This document shows positions 35,440 through 46,560 of a DNA stretch of 64,000 nucleotides, piece by piece (positions within the stretch are counted from its first letter, which is position 1; each line of letters starts with the position of its first letter). This DNA is from Sepioteuthis lessoniana (taxonomy: Eukaryota; Mollusca; Cephalopoda; Myopsida; Loliginidae), in NCBI GenBank assembly GCA_963585895.1, contig OY757911.1, positions 57,146,361 through 57,210,360 of the forward strand, read 5' to 3'. Under the pieces are notes generated by a model that did not search any database, was not told the DNA's origin, and was given only the letters and a program-made list of their open reading frames with translations. A program made the position numbers and the translations under genes.

Positions 35440-36324
35440 TTCAGACTGCAACTACAGAAGTGTTCTTCATGTACAACCATTTCTATCATATTCATAATTG
35501 GATTTTTACTTACTCTTGTTTCTCTCACGTTTCTCTCCTTAAATTTTCTTCAATTTTCATCCCCATAAGAAATATTAATTTTTTTTTCGTCTCCTTCCCT
35601 TTTCTCTTCTTTTCCGTCTTCATCAAATTTACATCTTCTTCCCCTTTATATTTTTTCTTCTTTTTTTCCCCTTTCACTTCGCACTCGTTTCTCGACAAAA
35701 GCCATTTTCCCTTTCTCCGTATCAGTATCCGCTCTTTGTCCATGGCTCGAGTTCATGCAATAAAAGACGTGGGTGTATCGACAATGGCCACTACCACTTA
35801 TAGACGACATGTAGCCGCTCTCATGGAGCCGAGTGAAACTTAGTTACATACTTTGGTGTTTAGCCAAAGACCTGTGGAACCTCGTACACTTTGTTGGGGA
35901 TAACGGGGAAAACGACATTAGGGAGTCCACGAAGAAATTCTACTTAAGAAGAATTCGATTACGGTAAAATGCGCATTTTGTCAATATATGAAACTATTTT
36001 GACAAAAGCTTGTTGGGGATTTGTTGGCAGAGTGTTTAGAATTCTGTATTAGGTTTAGAAAGGAACATAATGCGTAGGTCTGGGATTGGGGTCAGTCAAA
36101 TATAGGGAAAGAATCAAAGAGTTCAGCAGAAAATGGTGTAAGGAAAATGCAATAGAAAAGCATTCGATATTAGATTCAAAACACCTTTAATCATCAGTAA
36201 GAGAAACAACAATAACTTAGTGTAATGCATATCTAATTTAATTTTGTAATAGATGTTTCCAAGTATTGGTCATTGAAGATGAATGGCAATTGATATTTGA
36301 ACTACATGGATAATGCAAAATAGA

Positions 36325-36325
<1 letters not shown>
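35440..36325. other. Unassigned stretch, pyrimidine tract at 35515-35735
   Basis: The plus strand at 35515-35735 is almost entirely T and C. The region after 35740 is more balanced in composition but has no recognisable coding content. Confidence 0.45.

Positions 36326-36327
<2 letters not shown>

Positions 36328-36363
<36 letters not shown>
36328..36363. repeat. (AT)n microsatellite
   Basis: About 18 units. Confidence 0.97.
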
Positions 36364-36366
<3 letters not shown>

Positions 36367-36538
36367 CTTGAATATAGGTGATGTGTACTGCTTAGCACAA
36401 TAATTTGAAGTATGCTGGATGTATTATGCTTTATTACATACATATTTTTCCGAAATGTACATACTTGTAAGGGTAAATGATAATATATTTATATGAACAT
36501 ACTTATATATACATATGGATGTATAGGCAGACACCCTT

Positions 36539-36580
36539 GCACACACACACACACACACGCGCGCACACACACACATTAAA

Positions 36581-36634
<54 letters not shown>
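36539..36634. repeat. (AC)n and (AT)n microsatellites
   Basis: AC with a CGCGCG interruption at 36539-36575, then (AT)26 at 36583-36634. Confidence 0.97.
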
Positions 36635-36638
<4 letters not shown>

Positions 36639-36639
36639 G

Positions 36640-37255
36640 TGGGTGAACATACACAATTTTCTAGGTAATGTGTAATGTTTAAGACAATTATTTGATATAA
36701 CCTTGATTTTGCGTCATATCAGAAAATTAGTTTTTTTTCTTCAAAGTTATTAACTTTATACAGGCATATACACTTATGTATAAAGTGTACTTACATATTT
36801 ATTCATATATAGACATATGTATGCATGTGTGTATGAGTGTGCATCCACAAATATATTTTGTTTGATTATCTAATTTTTAGAGGAATCATCTGAACTCTCC
36901 CGGATTATATGTCATGCTAGAAATGTAAATACCTTTTTCAAGATGATTACAGTTGTACAGGAATAAATTAATATTCATTTGCATGTATATATACATACAC
37001 ATGTACATGTATATTCATTTTGGGTAGAATCATATACATTCATATTGTGTAGAGCAATAAATATTGTTTCAGTAAAATGTAATTTATTCATGAATAACTT
37101 AACGATGAATTAGTTTCAGTCAATTGTATATTCACCATAATATCAAATCATATTTCGCTAATTATCTGATCGCTTGTTGATTATTTTCAACTAAAATTCA
37201 ACTGATTTTGAGTTAAACAATTCTATCACGAAAGTTTTACCTGTTTTTGAGAAAA
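36640..37255. other. AT-rich stretch, nothing assigned
   Basis: No supported feature. Confidence 0.5.
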
Positions 37256-37259
37256 CTGT

Positions 37260-37905
37260 CTATCATTCATAGCATTTCGTAGAGAATGAAAAAATGAAAA
37301 TCATTTGATGCTGGGTTTAGTGAATATTGTGAATGAAGTAAAACAGACCAGCTAAAATTCAATATTTTTTCTACGTTATTCTTGCTGAACGAGACCTTGG
37401 GTTATCAAAGAGAAACACATATTTTCTCTCATTGACGAGTGCGGGGCGTTTTCTTAGAAGATTTTCTGCACATAATGCTGCTGTTGAAATAGGCCGTTAT
37501 TGAGTGTTTGATTGTTGTTGATAAACTCAAAATTATTAATACTGCAGTAATCCCGCAATACACACAGCATAACCTTTCTTCCATTTAAGTCAGACTCTGT
37601 CGTTGGCTAAAGAGATTGATCCTTTTGATTCCGTTGGCTTTTGCATAGATCATTCTCATAAAAGACCTATTTTTCATTATCTATATTATTGAGAAATCGG
37701 TCAATTCTCTGCTTGAAAAGAAGACGTTTCATCATGGATTTTCCATATTCCTTATTCTTCACACTAAGAGTATGAGGAAACCAAACGCTTAGTTTATTCA
37801 CATACACTATCTTTTTTCTAGTGGGAACAGATTCATGATTGAGATGTGTTGAGGTCAAGTGATAATTCTCTACTACATTTCTGTTGATAGCATACCACTA
37901 ATTTA
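37260..37905 (-). pseudogene. Mariner transposase pseudogene
   Basis: The minus strand reads KLSVWFPHTLSVKNKEYGKS then FKQRIDRFLNNI from 37858 downward, matching the 'W.PH.L...N' and 'F...IVTGDEKW' stretch of mariner transposases. The first catalytic Asp is still seen as DNEK before a stop at 37667. VFYENDLCKSQRNQKDQSL follows (the 'W..Y.N..RK' region), then VMLCVYC-like sequence, LFDNPRSRS (the second-Asp box, normally QDNARPH) near 37410, and HSQYSLNPASNDFHFF (the third-Asp box, normally SPDLAPSDYHLF) near 37320. The whole catalytic domain is thus traceable through frameshifts and stops. Terminal inverted repeats were not located. Confidence 0.72.
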
Positions 37906-38099
37906 CTTCAAGCTTCTTGATTGAGGTCTGTTGACCGCCCTGGCCTGGTTTCTTTTTTTAAATAACGTATCACTTAAACAAAACTTTGGAAACATGCGTC
38001 TGAATTGGTGGTCAGTAATGATACTTTAACTATTAACGCAAGAAATATTCTCACACTGCTTCCGTCGCGTTTTTATTATTCCTAAACTTTCACAATATT

Positions 38100-39490
38100 C
38101 ACTTTCAGTAACTCCATTCAATGGGCTTGAGATCATCGATTAAATTATGATGTACCTTTTTTTTACTACTTAAATAAGAATAAACGATGAAGATACTCCT
38201 TAATCAGGTAATTCATCTTTGCGTTTAAGATATTGGATGTTTGAATTGGTTTGTTACAACTTACTTTAGATAAACAGAAATTATTAATAAATCAATACAT
38301 AAATACGCCTACACTCAAACTTATGTCTACACACACTTGCATGAGTAAACACACGCATGCGTATGATCGTGCGCGTGTGTGTATCCATACGTTTGCGTTT
38401 GTATGCAAAACTCGATCCAGAAATATCGGATATTTTTTCAAGAGAAATACTTTGATAATTTTTATTTCAATGGTATACAATTTTTTATTACAAAATATAA
38501 GAAAGGATACACTTTGATATTTCCATAAATCTGTAGCTTCAGCGAGAAAACTGGATCTGTTTTACCAAATAGATACTTATTTTAATATAATCTCTATCCC
38601 TCCAATTACACTTAATTCAATGAGTAATATTTGCTCAGTTTAATGTTTAGCAACGTAGGTTTCCTAACATTACAAGCGAGTTTATTTTCGTTACGTGTCC
38701 CAAACATTTGACATTGCAAATCAACTAAGCTAAGCTCAATAAATACCTCACAGTTGAATACTAATAACATTAGCATAACAGCCATAAATAATGGTGATAT
38801 TATCTTAAGTTTACCGGGAAAAATCTCATGTATTGTTTTTATTATTTGAACATTTTTACTTTACAATTTTTTTTTTTTACTTTTTATATGGAGGGTTATC
38901 TTTCACATTTTAGTTCAATAAAGAACAATCACCAATTTCGGGAACAGTTAGTGATGAAAAAGACAAACAACTAAGCAGGTCGAAATTCATCATAACATTT
39001 AAAATACATTTTTAAAATTTGTTTTGATTTTTCAAAAATTAAAAAAAATGCGGTGACTTAGAGAGTTCACTTAGTTCAAATCATATTAAATATTACTAGC
39101 GAATTTTTCCCCAGTGAACATGAAGAGATGCACCTGTAGAATAATTCAAAATTCACTAATTACCCAACTGCAGAAAGTAAATATTTCTGAGAAAAAAAGA
39201 ATCGGTAATTTATAAATGTCCAATCCGTTTATTCAGAAGCGAAATGAAAAAAAAAAAAGAAAAGAAAAAGGAAACGCATTGTCTGGCCCTAAAATGTCAT
39301 GTTTTTCTTATTAATCTTAATAGTGTATCAATTTTTGTGTTCTAAAAATATGATTTCAATAGGAGAGAAAATTATTTGAGAGAAGACATGAAATAATGAA
39401 ACTTAAAATTTCTATTTTGATTTTTTCTAAATCTCGAATATATCAAGTTTATTACTTTTTTATTTAATAAATTTTTGGAATATAAACATC
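38100..39490. other. AT-rich stretch, nothing assigned
   Basis: Only interrupted CA/GT patches (38325-38400) and homopolymer runs are visible. Confidence 0.5.
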
Positions 39491-39494
39491 TTAC

Positions 39495-39559
<65 letters not shown>
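39495..39559. repeat. Compound (AC)n-(AT)n microsatellite
   Basis: AC to 39520, AT to 39559, immediately left of the family E SINE. Confidence 0.97.
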
Positions 39560-39561
<2 letters not shown>

Positions 39562-39578
39562 CAGAGAGAGATAAAGAG

Positions 39579-39707
39579 GTAATTTACTAAGCTTTTTTGT
39601 TTAGATGTAGCACAAGGCCGCATGAATTGAGCACCCAATGAGAATAGAACTCACTCGTGTAGGTTTGCAAGTCTACCTTGCTAACAATTACACCACCCGA
39701 GGTGACC
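39579..39707 (-). mobile_element. tRNA-derived SINE, family E, with 17-bp target duplication
   Basis: Same 129-bp element as at 9266-9393: head TGGTGTAATTG (A box), B box position AGTTCTATTCTC, and the same 3' end. It is flanked by CAGAGAGAGATAAAGAG (39562-39578) and CAGAGAGAGATACAGAG (39708-39724), one mismatch in 17. The B box has more changes than in the 9.3-kb copy. Confidence 0.88.
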
Positions 39708-39724
39708 CAGAGAGAGATACAGAG

Positions 39725-40215
39725 AACAAATTCTTGAAACAGATTAAGTATATTTTTTTTTAGTTTTCTGTTTTTCCAGTACATTTATATATGTCAATTT
39801 GGCGGGCATTCTAAACTCTCATGCTAAGACAGATGAGTGGTTCAGTACAACCATCACCTTGTATTAGACAGTAACGTCCCTCGTAACTTCAAACTTCATG
39901 CCCCAATATCATATATTAATCAATGTTTGAATGCGTCTGCACAAAAATATTTGAATCTCTCCCTTTGAGGAAACCCAACATCATTAGTCGGGGCGTATAC
40001 CATGTTTAGTGGATCAGTTGATTAGAAAATATTTACAATAAAGAATGCTGAATGAAAAGAGATGTCAAGCGCAGGAAGGAAGTAGAGATATGAAGCTCTT
40101 AGTGACACTTGAGGACTAAATATTGCACAATTTTGAATGTACATACTGCTTTGACCACGCTTATTGAGTTGCACATAAATTCAATGTAGTAATTGATAGT
40201 CAAACAAACGAGCCA
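39725..40215. other. Unassigned stretch
   Basis: No supported feature. Confidence 0.5.
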
Positions 40216-40226
40216 CAATCAAGTTT

Positions 40227-40303
40227 ACACACGTACGCACGCACACACGCACACACACACACACACATACACACACACACACGCGCGTGCGTGCGCATAC
40301 GTG

Positions 40304-40340
<37 letters not shown>
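40227..40340. repeat. (AC)n, CG-rich and (AT)n microsatellite cluster
   Basis: AC-rich to 40281, alternating GCGTGC to 40297, then AT to 40340. Confidence 0.95.
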
Positions 40341-40343
<3 letters not shown>

Positions 40344-40344
40344 C

Positions 40345-40820
40345 TAATCAATTATCTACCAGTATTCACGGTACCAGAAAAAAACAAAAAAACCCTTGCC
40401 CGGAACAAGAGAAAAAAATATCTCGAATCACGGTCCAGAGGAAAAAGAAAAAAGTTTTTTGGGGTAAAAAAGAAAGAAAAGACCAACCTCGTCCTACTCC
40501 TTGAAAAAAATCAAGGGGTACTAAGTCAGTGGCCAAAAGAAAACCAAAAAACCCTCCGTGAATACTGCAATGCTATAATTACTAAAGTGCTCAACATTAA
40601 ACAATGGAGCCAATTATAGAATTAACTTAAATCGCTAGTCGAAAATCTTCTACTAAAGTTTCACCTTAACGGATCATCAGGAAGTTTCGCCTAAACCATT
40701 CTAAGGAGAAATTGCCTTTATTCACCAAAAACCTCCACCTATCCTAAAATTTGCATTAAAAAAAAATAAATAAATAAAATTTGCATAAAAAAAAAATAAA
40801 TAAATAAATAATATATATAG
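40345..40820 (+). other. A-rich segment with a biased 110-codon frame
   Basis: The frame 40287-40619 reads through the AT array into a Lys-rich stretch ending LVLLLEKNQGVLSQWPKENQ, then TLREYCNAIITKVL. Homopolymers of 4-7 A, G or T are unusually frequent. A near-duplicate of ATTTGCAT followed by poly-A and AAAT units lies at 40748-40811. I recognise no family. It could be a decayed ORF or an A-rich repeat. Confidence 0.3.
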
Positions 40821-40837
40821 GCGTGTGTGAGTGAGTG

Positions 40838-41520
40838 GTCATGTTTGGTTTGGTTTTACGGCATATCTAACATTAGAGGCTATTTAATGCCAAATCCTGT
40901 TTATACTGTTTGTGTATATATTAAATACATGACATTTAAACACATTTGGTTGAAAACATTTTCAAACGAATTTGAGCTCATTTTTTTCTCACAGTGAATG
41001 GTTTCCAGTAATTCTATCTAAAACGAATAATTCTATTTACAATTAATCATTTGTTTCCATTCAATTAAATGGTTTAAAGTTTTACTTTGTTACTGTAAAA
41101 ATATAACCCCAGTCATTTGTTTGTGCTTACAAGTATTGCTATTTAACTCGAACCAATCTATTCAACATTTTTCATTCATTTTCACACAATAAAATAATTC
41201 CAAGTATACTTATTCTGTACTATTAATTCAATTTAGGAACACATTTAAAGAGTTTCAAGTATTGTTATTTAACGCAAATACTTATCTTCGACATTACTTA
41301 TAAGTTCGCATACAGTGAAATGGTTACAAGTATTACTATATTACAGTGGCAATTCAAGTTAACATCCGTCATTTGTTTGCACGCACTTTACATGTCAAAC
41401 AGTTTTAGTTGACCTATAGATAGGACCCTCCGAGATGTCACCACTCCGGGAATGAGTGGATCTGGAAGATTGAGACCGCACTATCAGATTGTTAGGTTTC
41501 ATATTCAGGATATAAATCAT
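40838..41520 (-). mobile_element. SINE family A, long copy
   Basis: The tail (TTGGTTTGGTTTTACGGC) is at about 40844-40862. The AT-rich unit region containing TCAAGTATTGTTATTTAACGC and related copies (41120-41360) follows. The core (GATAGGACCCTCC, CACCACTCCGGGA, CTATCAGATTGTTAGG) is at 41412-41500. The head is not visible; an RTE-like LINE follows at 41545. Confidence 0.68.
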
Positions 41521-41544
41521 AAGTATATGCATACATATCATCAA

Positions 41545-42165
41545 CATCAGGTCGTACCACTAGCATAGATTCCCATTCATCTTTATCGTCCATCGCTTCC
41601 GGCAGGTCTTCTACAATATAGCCTTTGTCCGTACAGAACTGTCGTAGATGCGTCCTAACAGGTTATCCAACTCTTAATCTTCTCTCTGAAGGTTTCCATA
41701 GGAAAACATCGCATAGAGGTTCGTCCTTACTTTTCCAGTTGTGTCCCGCATGTCTTGTTTGAATTGAGATGGGAGGAAGGTAGCTGTACATCTGCTTTTT
41801 GTGGGATGTTGTTTTCAGGATTTGTTCAATATAGATTGTAGCATTCTTGTGCATTTGTTGTGAAGCTTTTTTCTATGCTCTAAGTCAGCGTCCATGTGTT
41901 GTATCCATATAGTAGTATGGACACAACTGCTTCTTGGAAAAATTGCTTTTTATGTCATCGGATAGGTTTTACTTCTATATGACCCTTAACTTTTCGTAAG
42001 CTGTCCATACCTTCGCTTGTCAGTTATTGAAGTCATTTTCAATTGATGAGACGTCGCTTCTGAGGCTGAAGAACTTTTTCACGAGTTTCAGTGAACTACC
42101 ATTTAGAGTGAAGATGTCACGTCCTTGATTAGAGCAAAATAATGTCTGTATACATATGTATATAT
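41545..42165 (-). pseudogene. RTE-like LINE 3' end
   Basis: On the minus strand: CSNQGRDIFTLNGSSLKLVKK from about 42140, then a stretch with stops corresponding to the region between the catalytic domain and tail, then TTSHKKQMYSYLPPISI, QTRHAGHNWKSKDEPLCDV and EDLPEAMDDKDEWE-type segments. It ends near 41545 at the reverse of a decayed ATG tail (CATCATCAACATC). Frameshifts are frequent. Confidence 0.8.
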
Positions 42166-42234
42166 ATACACATATATATGTAATATATAAATGCAAATAT
42201 ACATATATATATATATATATGTGTGTATGCAAAA

Positions 42235-42284
<50 letters not shown>

Positions 42285-42285
42285 T
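42166..42285. repeat. TA-rich and (TA)n microsatellites
   Basis: ATATAC-type repeats at 42150-42225 and (AT)n at 42237-42265, then GT. Confidence 0.9.
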
Positions 42286-42724
42286 TATGTTTAGTTTTAG
42301 GCGGACACATTTAGATTTCCGATCAAGACGTATGGTTTATTAGTTGCTTAGAGAAGCGTGAAATATTAGTGAATAAATGTTTTCAAGTAAAAATTACAGT
42401 TTTACAGATTCAATCGGAATAAAATTTACAGAATATATTCATATAAAAACCACAGTTCTACATTAGACTAAAGCAGTAAAAAGTATTCACAATATCCAAA
42501 GAGCAAATATTTTTTGCACAAAAATGTATGGAGTAAAAGTAAAAATTAACATGCATATTGAATTAATAATATTAATAAATTGATTTTTCTTCAAAAAAGT
42601 GTACAAACCATGGATTCTATTATTTCTGGAAACAATACTTCTTTAAATTATCACACTGTTCAAAATTGATTGTTTCCAATTACACTAACACTTTCTGACC
42701 TAATTCGATCATCGTCGTTAGTTT

Positions 42725-42945
42725 ACTTTCCTTAACATTATTATCGTAAGACGTCCAGTGATTCATCCTGATACACGACTTGACATTGAATAGACCATTC
42801 TATAACATCGAGGAGCTCAGCTTCTAAGAATTGTTTTACCACTTTTGTAGTATGACAAGGAGCAACGGCTGGCATAATTATATGTCCATCAACAGATATG
42901 CGCTCAGAAAAAGAAACGTAGTCATTTTTGATAATATTCATCTAC
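42725..42945 (-). pseudogene. Tc1-like transposase fragment
   Basis: The minus strand from 42941 reads YVSFSERISVDGHIIMPAVA, then PCHTTKVVKQFLEAELLDVI and EWS. This is the Tc1 box containing the second catalytic Asp (usually ...QDNAP.H.A....FL.......EWPA.SPDLNPIE..W). Here the QDN triplet is replaced by PAV, so the catalytic Asp is lost. The SPDLNPIE segment is scrambled (CQVVYQDESLDVLR). A short dead remnant. Confidence 0.65.
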
Positions 42946-43162
42946 TTTGCGACGTTTGTCATATAACCGTATGAATAGCGAAACAACTTCAAAGAAAATT
43001 CTACTCAACAATTCAGTAACACCTCTGAACGTAACTGATTTTTACACATTTAACAAGGATTATCTCCCCTTTGTACGGACTGATATACTGCATGTTTTTG
43101 GAGCGAACAAAATTAAACTTACTTTCATGGTTGAAGAACACTGAGACTCAAACTTTATCCTT

Positions 43163-43910
43163 GTCTTTTAATTGGAATCATTTTGAGATGAGGCTTCTTA
43201 ATCTGAGAATTAATTTTTTTATTTATTGCGGACTTTTTGTCCTCAACTTGGTAGTTTTTGTGTTATTTTTTTTTCTTTCACTACGTTTCGGCCAAATCTC
43301 ACCTCTGGCCTTCTTCAGGGGATTTACCGCGACCTCGGTTAGGAATACTGAGTCTTGTAACCGTGTCCCCAGTAATTACTGCCTTCCATAGTTGTTGCTT
43401 ATCGCACCACGTTTTTGACCAAGTAAACCTCTGGCCGGCTTGGGTAGGATTTGAAACCGCTATCTTCTGACAATGCGACAAGGAGGTGCCCGTGGTGTAA
43501 TGGTTAGCGTCGCAGGATATGGACACGGCGACACGAGTTTAAATCCTGGACCTGACTGATTGCATTTCACATAGCACCAATACCTTTGGGAAAGGTATGA
43601 ATCCAAAATATTCTCCCTCCAGCTATGGGTAAATAGTAGGGCAGACTAGGTTCTTCAGCCTTGGTGAGGCAACTAGTCTAGGAGAAGAAAAACTCTGAAT
43701 TCAAACCTGTTAAACTCTGCTTAAAAATTGACCTGGTGTCGTATCCTGCCCGAGCGGAGGGGTTGGAAAATATGATCTTCTGACAATGCTCACTTGGAAC
43801 CGTAGAGACCCAACGCCTCTATCCACTGCGCCACGTAGTGAAAGAAGAAAACTACACAAAAACTACCAAGATGAAGACAAAACGTCCGCAATAAATAAAA
43901 AAATAATTCC
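43163..43910 (-). mobile_element. Retroposed SINE bracketed by ~70-bp inverted repeats
   Basis: Inverted arms at 43213-43286 and 43833-43904 are nearly identical in reverse complement (both contain TTTATTTATTGCGGAC and TTTCACTACGT). The element is flanked by the perfect 14-bp direct repeat CAAACTTTATCCTT at 43149-43162 and 43911-43924. On the minus strand the right arm is followed by a tRNA-like head (GGCGCAGTGGATAGAGGCG; B box GGTTTCAAATCC) and a body. A CTGAAGA-hairpin-GAAA motif follows (43286-43318, stem GGCC/GGCC) immediately before the left arm. A family C SINE (43477-43774) is inserted between the A and B boxes. Direct repeats of this length indicate target-primed insertion, while the inverted arms are unusual for a SINE. 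Confidence 0.82.
43477..43774 (+). mobile_element. tRNA-derived SINE, family C, nested, with 15-bp target duplication
   Basis: Head: A box TGGTGTAATGGTTAGCG and B box GAGTTTAAATCCTGG. Body: ATACCTTTGGGAAAGGTATG, CCAGCTATGGGTAAATAG, GGCAACTAGTCTAGGAG, CTGAATTCAAACCTG. The end is GTATCCTGCCCGAGCGG. The 15-bp repeat ATCTTCTGACAATGC flanks it exactly (43462-43476 and 43775-43789). It lies on the opposite strand inside an older SINE. Confidence 0.9.
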
Positions 43911-43924
43911 CAAACTTTATCCTT

Positions 43925-45025
43925 TTTGACAATGTGCTAAATTTTAAAATCTAGTGCAGCTTTTTAGTACTTCATTCTAATGGGTTATTTGATGCAAAGG
44001 AAAATGTGCATGATTCATATAAACGATGCTACTCTATCCGAGGAGACACTTTTAAAGCAAATACTTCCGTCATACCGAAATGGTCAACGATAATGAATTA
44101 GTCTCTTTTGACTAGGATTCATTTCCTGTGGCAGCTCGAATGTTTAAGGTGACTTAAAGGAGAAAATCATTATAAACTTTTGCTATTCTTGAAATTATAT
44201 TCTTAAATATATTTGATTTATTTGCAATGGAAAAAGTCATCGCTTATTTTTCAGTTTGACAAGCCGATAACAGCACGTATCAGATAATATAGAATTTATT
44301 GTCCAAGAAATTTTTCTTCTTTCTTGAATGTTTAAAACTATCAAAATAACTGGATACCTAATGAACCAATTGTTTAATTTCTTTCAACGCAAGTTGTGAC
44401 CAGAAATGCCTGCTCCTGTTACGTTTGTAAAATATTGCATCGTCATCTTATAATCAAATAAAAATGACTAAATAAAATTAAGAAAATGTTTTTGACTTTT
44501 AACATCGTCTACCATAACTCTCTTCCGATAAAAATCATATTAGCAATCATGTGTATTATTGCTTCTTTGCATTTGTACTGATATGGGGTAATGTAGGCTT
44601 TTGGGGGAAAATATTATAAACTTTCGCTTGTAAATAAACACAGATTTCCCGAAAAGAAATAGCATTATTGCTGAAACTTTTCATCTTGCCTCATACGTTT
44701 GAAAAAAAAACTGGCTAATGGAAAAGGGAAAGTTTTGACTGAAGACTTTTTACAATTGGAGTTTATTTACAAGTATTTTATAAATTATTTGAAAAGTATG
44801 TTTCATCTCATAAAAGTTATTGTCCTCACGATTATTTATAAAGAACTAAATGAAAATAAGAGGATTTTGTTGGCATCAATAAATTAACTTAAAGAATATA
44901 TATGTAAATATTTTCATTTGGTTTTGAGTTGATTTTTTTAAATAAAAACTTAGTGATTTCGATATGGATTATTTTGAGCTAAGAAAAAAATACAATGTTG
45001 AAAAAAAAAAACAATGATTATTCGT
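43925..45025. other. AT-rich stretch, nothing assigned
   Basis: No supported feature. The frame at 44699-44887 is short and Lys/Ile-rich. Confidence 0.5.
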
Positions 45026-45029
45026 CATG

Positions 45030-45345
45030 TTTTGAACAAATCCTGAAAGCATCACCTTACAAAACATCATTGCTATGGCTACTTACCTCCAATCTTACAA
45101 ACTATTCAAGTATAATAGTTAAGATGCTGAGTACTGTTGGATAGAAAAAGTAAGGACGAATTAATAAACAATGTGCTATGTACTAATATACTAATATACA
45201 ATGTACTAATAAACTATGGACTCCTACGTATGAACACACTATTAAAAAAGCTGCATTTAACAGTTCTGTGCGGAAACTGGTTGCCGTCTGCTGGATTAAC
45301 CACAATTGATGGCTAGAGAAAGTCTTGCAAGACTGTCGTCTCAGC
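45030..45345 (+). pseudogene. RTE-like LINE 3' end, decayed
   Basis: CATGTTTTGAACAAATCCTG (45028-45047) is the ...VLNKSW... segment. TACCTCCAATCTTACAAAC and AAAAAGTAAGGACGAATTA correspond to LPPI-QT and KSKDEL. A local triplication of CTAATATAC(A) occurs at 45182-45225. The tail segments near 45250-45340 are weak. Confidence 0.65.
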
Positions 45346-45349
45346 CCGC

Positions 45350-46450
45350 CTGGCTAATCATGAAGTTGATTGAAGAAATTTCTTTGATTTCAATATATGT
45401 ATAAATAAAAATAACCCTACCATTTTCGGCATTCTTCAGAAGATTAGCAACGAAGGATCAGAAGATAGAAAGAGATAATATAAGATGGATAGATGATCAG
45501 ACAGATGGATTCTCAAATAAACAGAAGTCATCCTTCAATGCTTTAATCTTCAGTTTCATATATTATCTAGAAAGCAAGTAAGATGTATCCGAAACTAAAA
45601 ACTGCTTACCTATGCAATCTAAAAGAAAACAACTTAAATTCTTTTTAACATTCATAACACGAAAACCTAAAATGAATGTTAATAAGACGAAAACAATTTC
45701 AAACGCACTCATGAATTATTCATTTTCTATTATATTTATTGATAGAAAAGTGTATTAGAAAGAAAATACTATAACAGAAACTTATTGCATCACAACTTTT
45801 ATTAGAAGAAGCAATTGACATGTTCGCAGATTTGAACATTAGAATTTCAAAGAATACATCGAAGATAACAGTTATTTTTTTCTTCTGATGTGAACAATCA
45901 TTTTGAGATTTTCATTTTGTTTAGCATTATATGTCTACAAAGACAATAACTACAATGCAAAGGTTAACAATAATGTAAAAATATCAGGAACTGCTGGTGC
46001 GAAATGTATAACATTCTACTGTATGAAAATAATCTAAAGAAATACAGGACAATAAATGTATATAGTGCATCACGTTTAGCACCAGAATTCTCTGTCATGT
46101 ATTACAAAGGGTCAGTTTGAAAATGAGCTGCAGTGTTCATTGGATGAAATATGGGAAAGTGATAAAAAGTTGATGTAATAATCCAAAGTAATGACTTTAT
46201 TGTGAAAGTCGATGCTATAACGTTTTGGTTTTCTGAAAGGTTGGACATTCTTTCTTTGTAAAAATAATGTCTTTCTTTGTTTTTGAATTTTATTAAACAT
46301 TCCCCATTGATCATTTCTAAACTTCCGATGATTGTTAATTAAAACCGAAACATTATAGCGTCGAGTTTCTTTCACAATAAATGCATCACTGGATTACTTT
46401 TTTTTTCAGTTTTTCTCCATACTGTCGCATATAACACAATCACAAGCAAA
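45350..46450. other. AT-rich stretch, nothing assigned
   Basis: At 45424-45439 (minus strand) CTGAAGA-ATGCC-GAAA resembles the outward motif of the palindromic elements, but there is no inverted repeat here. Confidence 0.45.
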
Positions 46451-46452
46451 AA

Positions 46453-46453
<1 letters not shown>

Positions 46454-46519
<66 letters not shown>

Positions 46520-46560
46520 GCACACGCACACACATGCACACACACACACACACATATATA
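46454..46560. repeat. (CA)n microsatellite
   Basis: A CA run of about 30 pure units, continuing with CACGCA/CATGCA interruptions to 46552, then TATATA. Confidence 0.97.

Noticed and set aside
35355..35843. 162-codon plus-strand frame, the second longest
   Set aside because: It starts in a (AT)n(GT)n array and runs through a pure pyrimidine tract. Only the last 40 codons have normal composition, and they match nothing that I recognise.
45424..45439. Further CTGAAGA...GAAA motif
   Set aside because: Only five bases separate the two parts, too few for a stem, and there is no inverted arm nearby.
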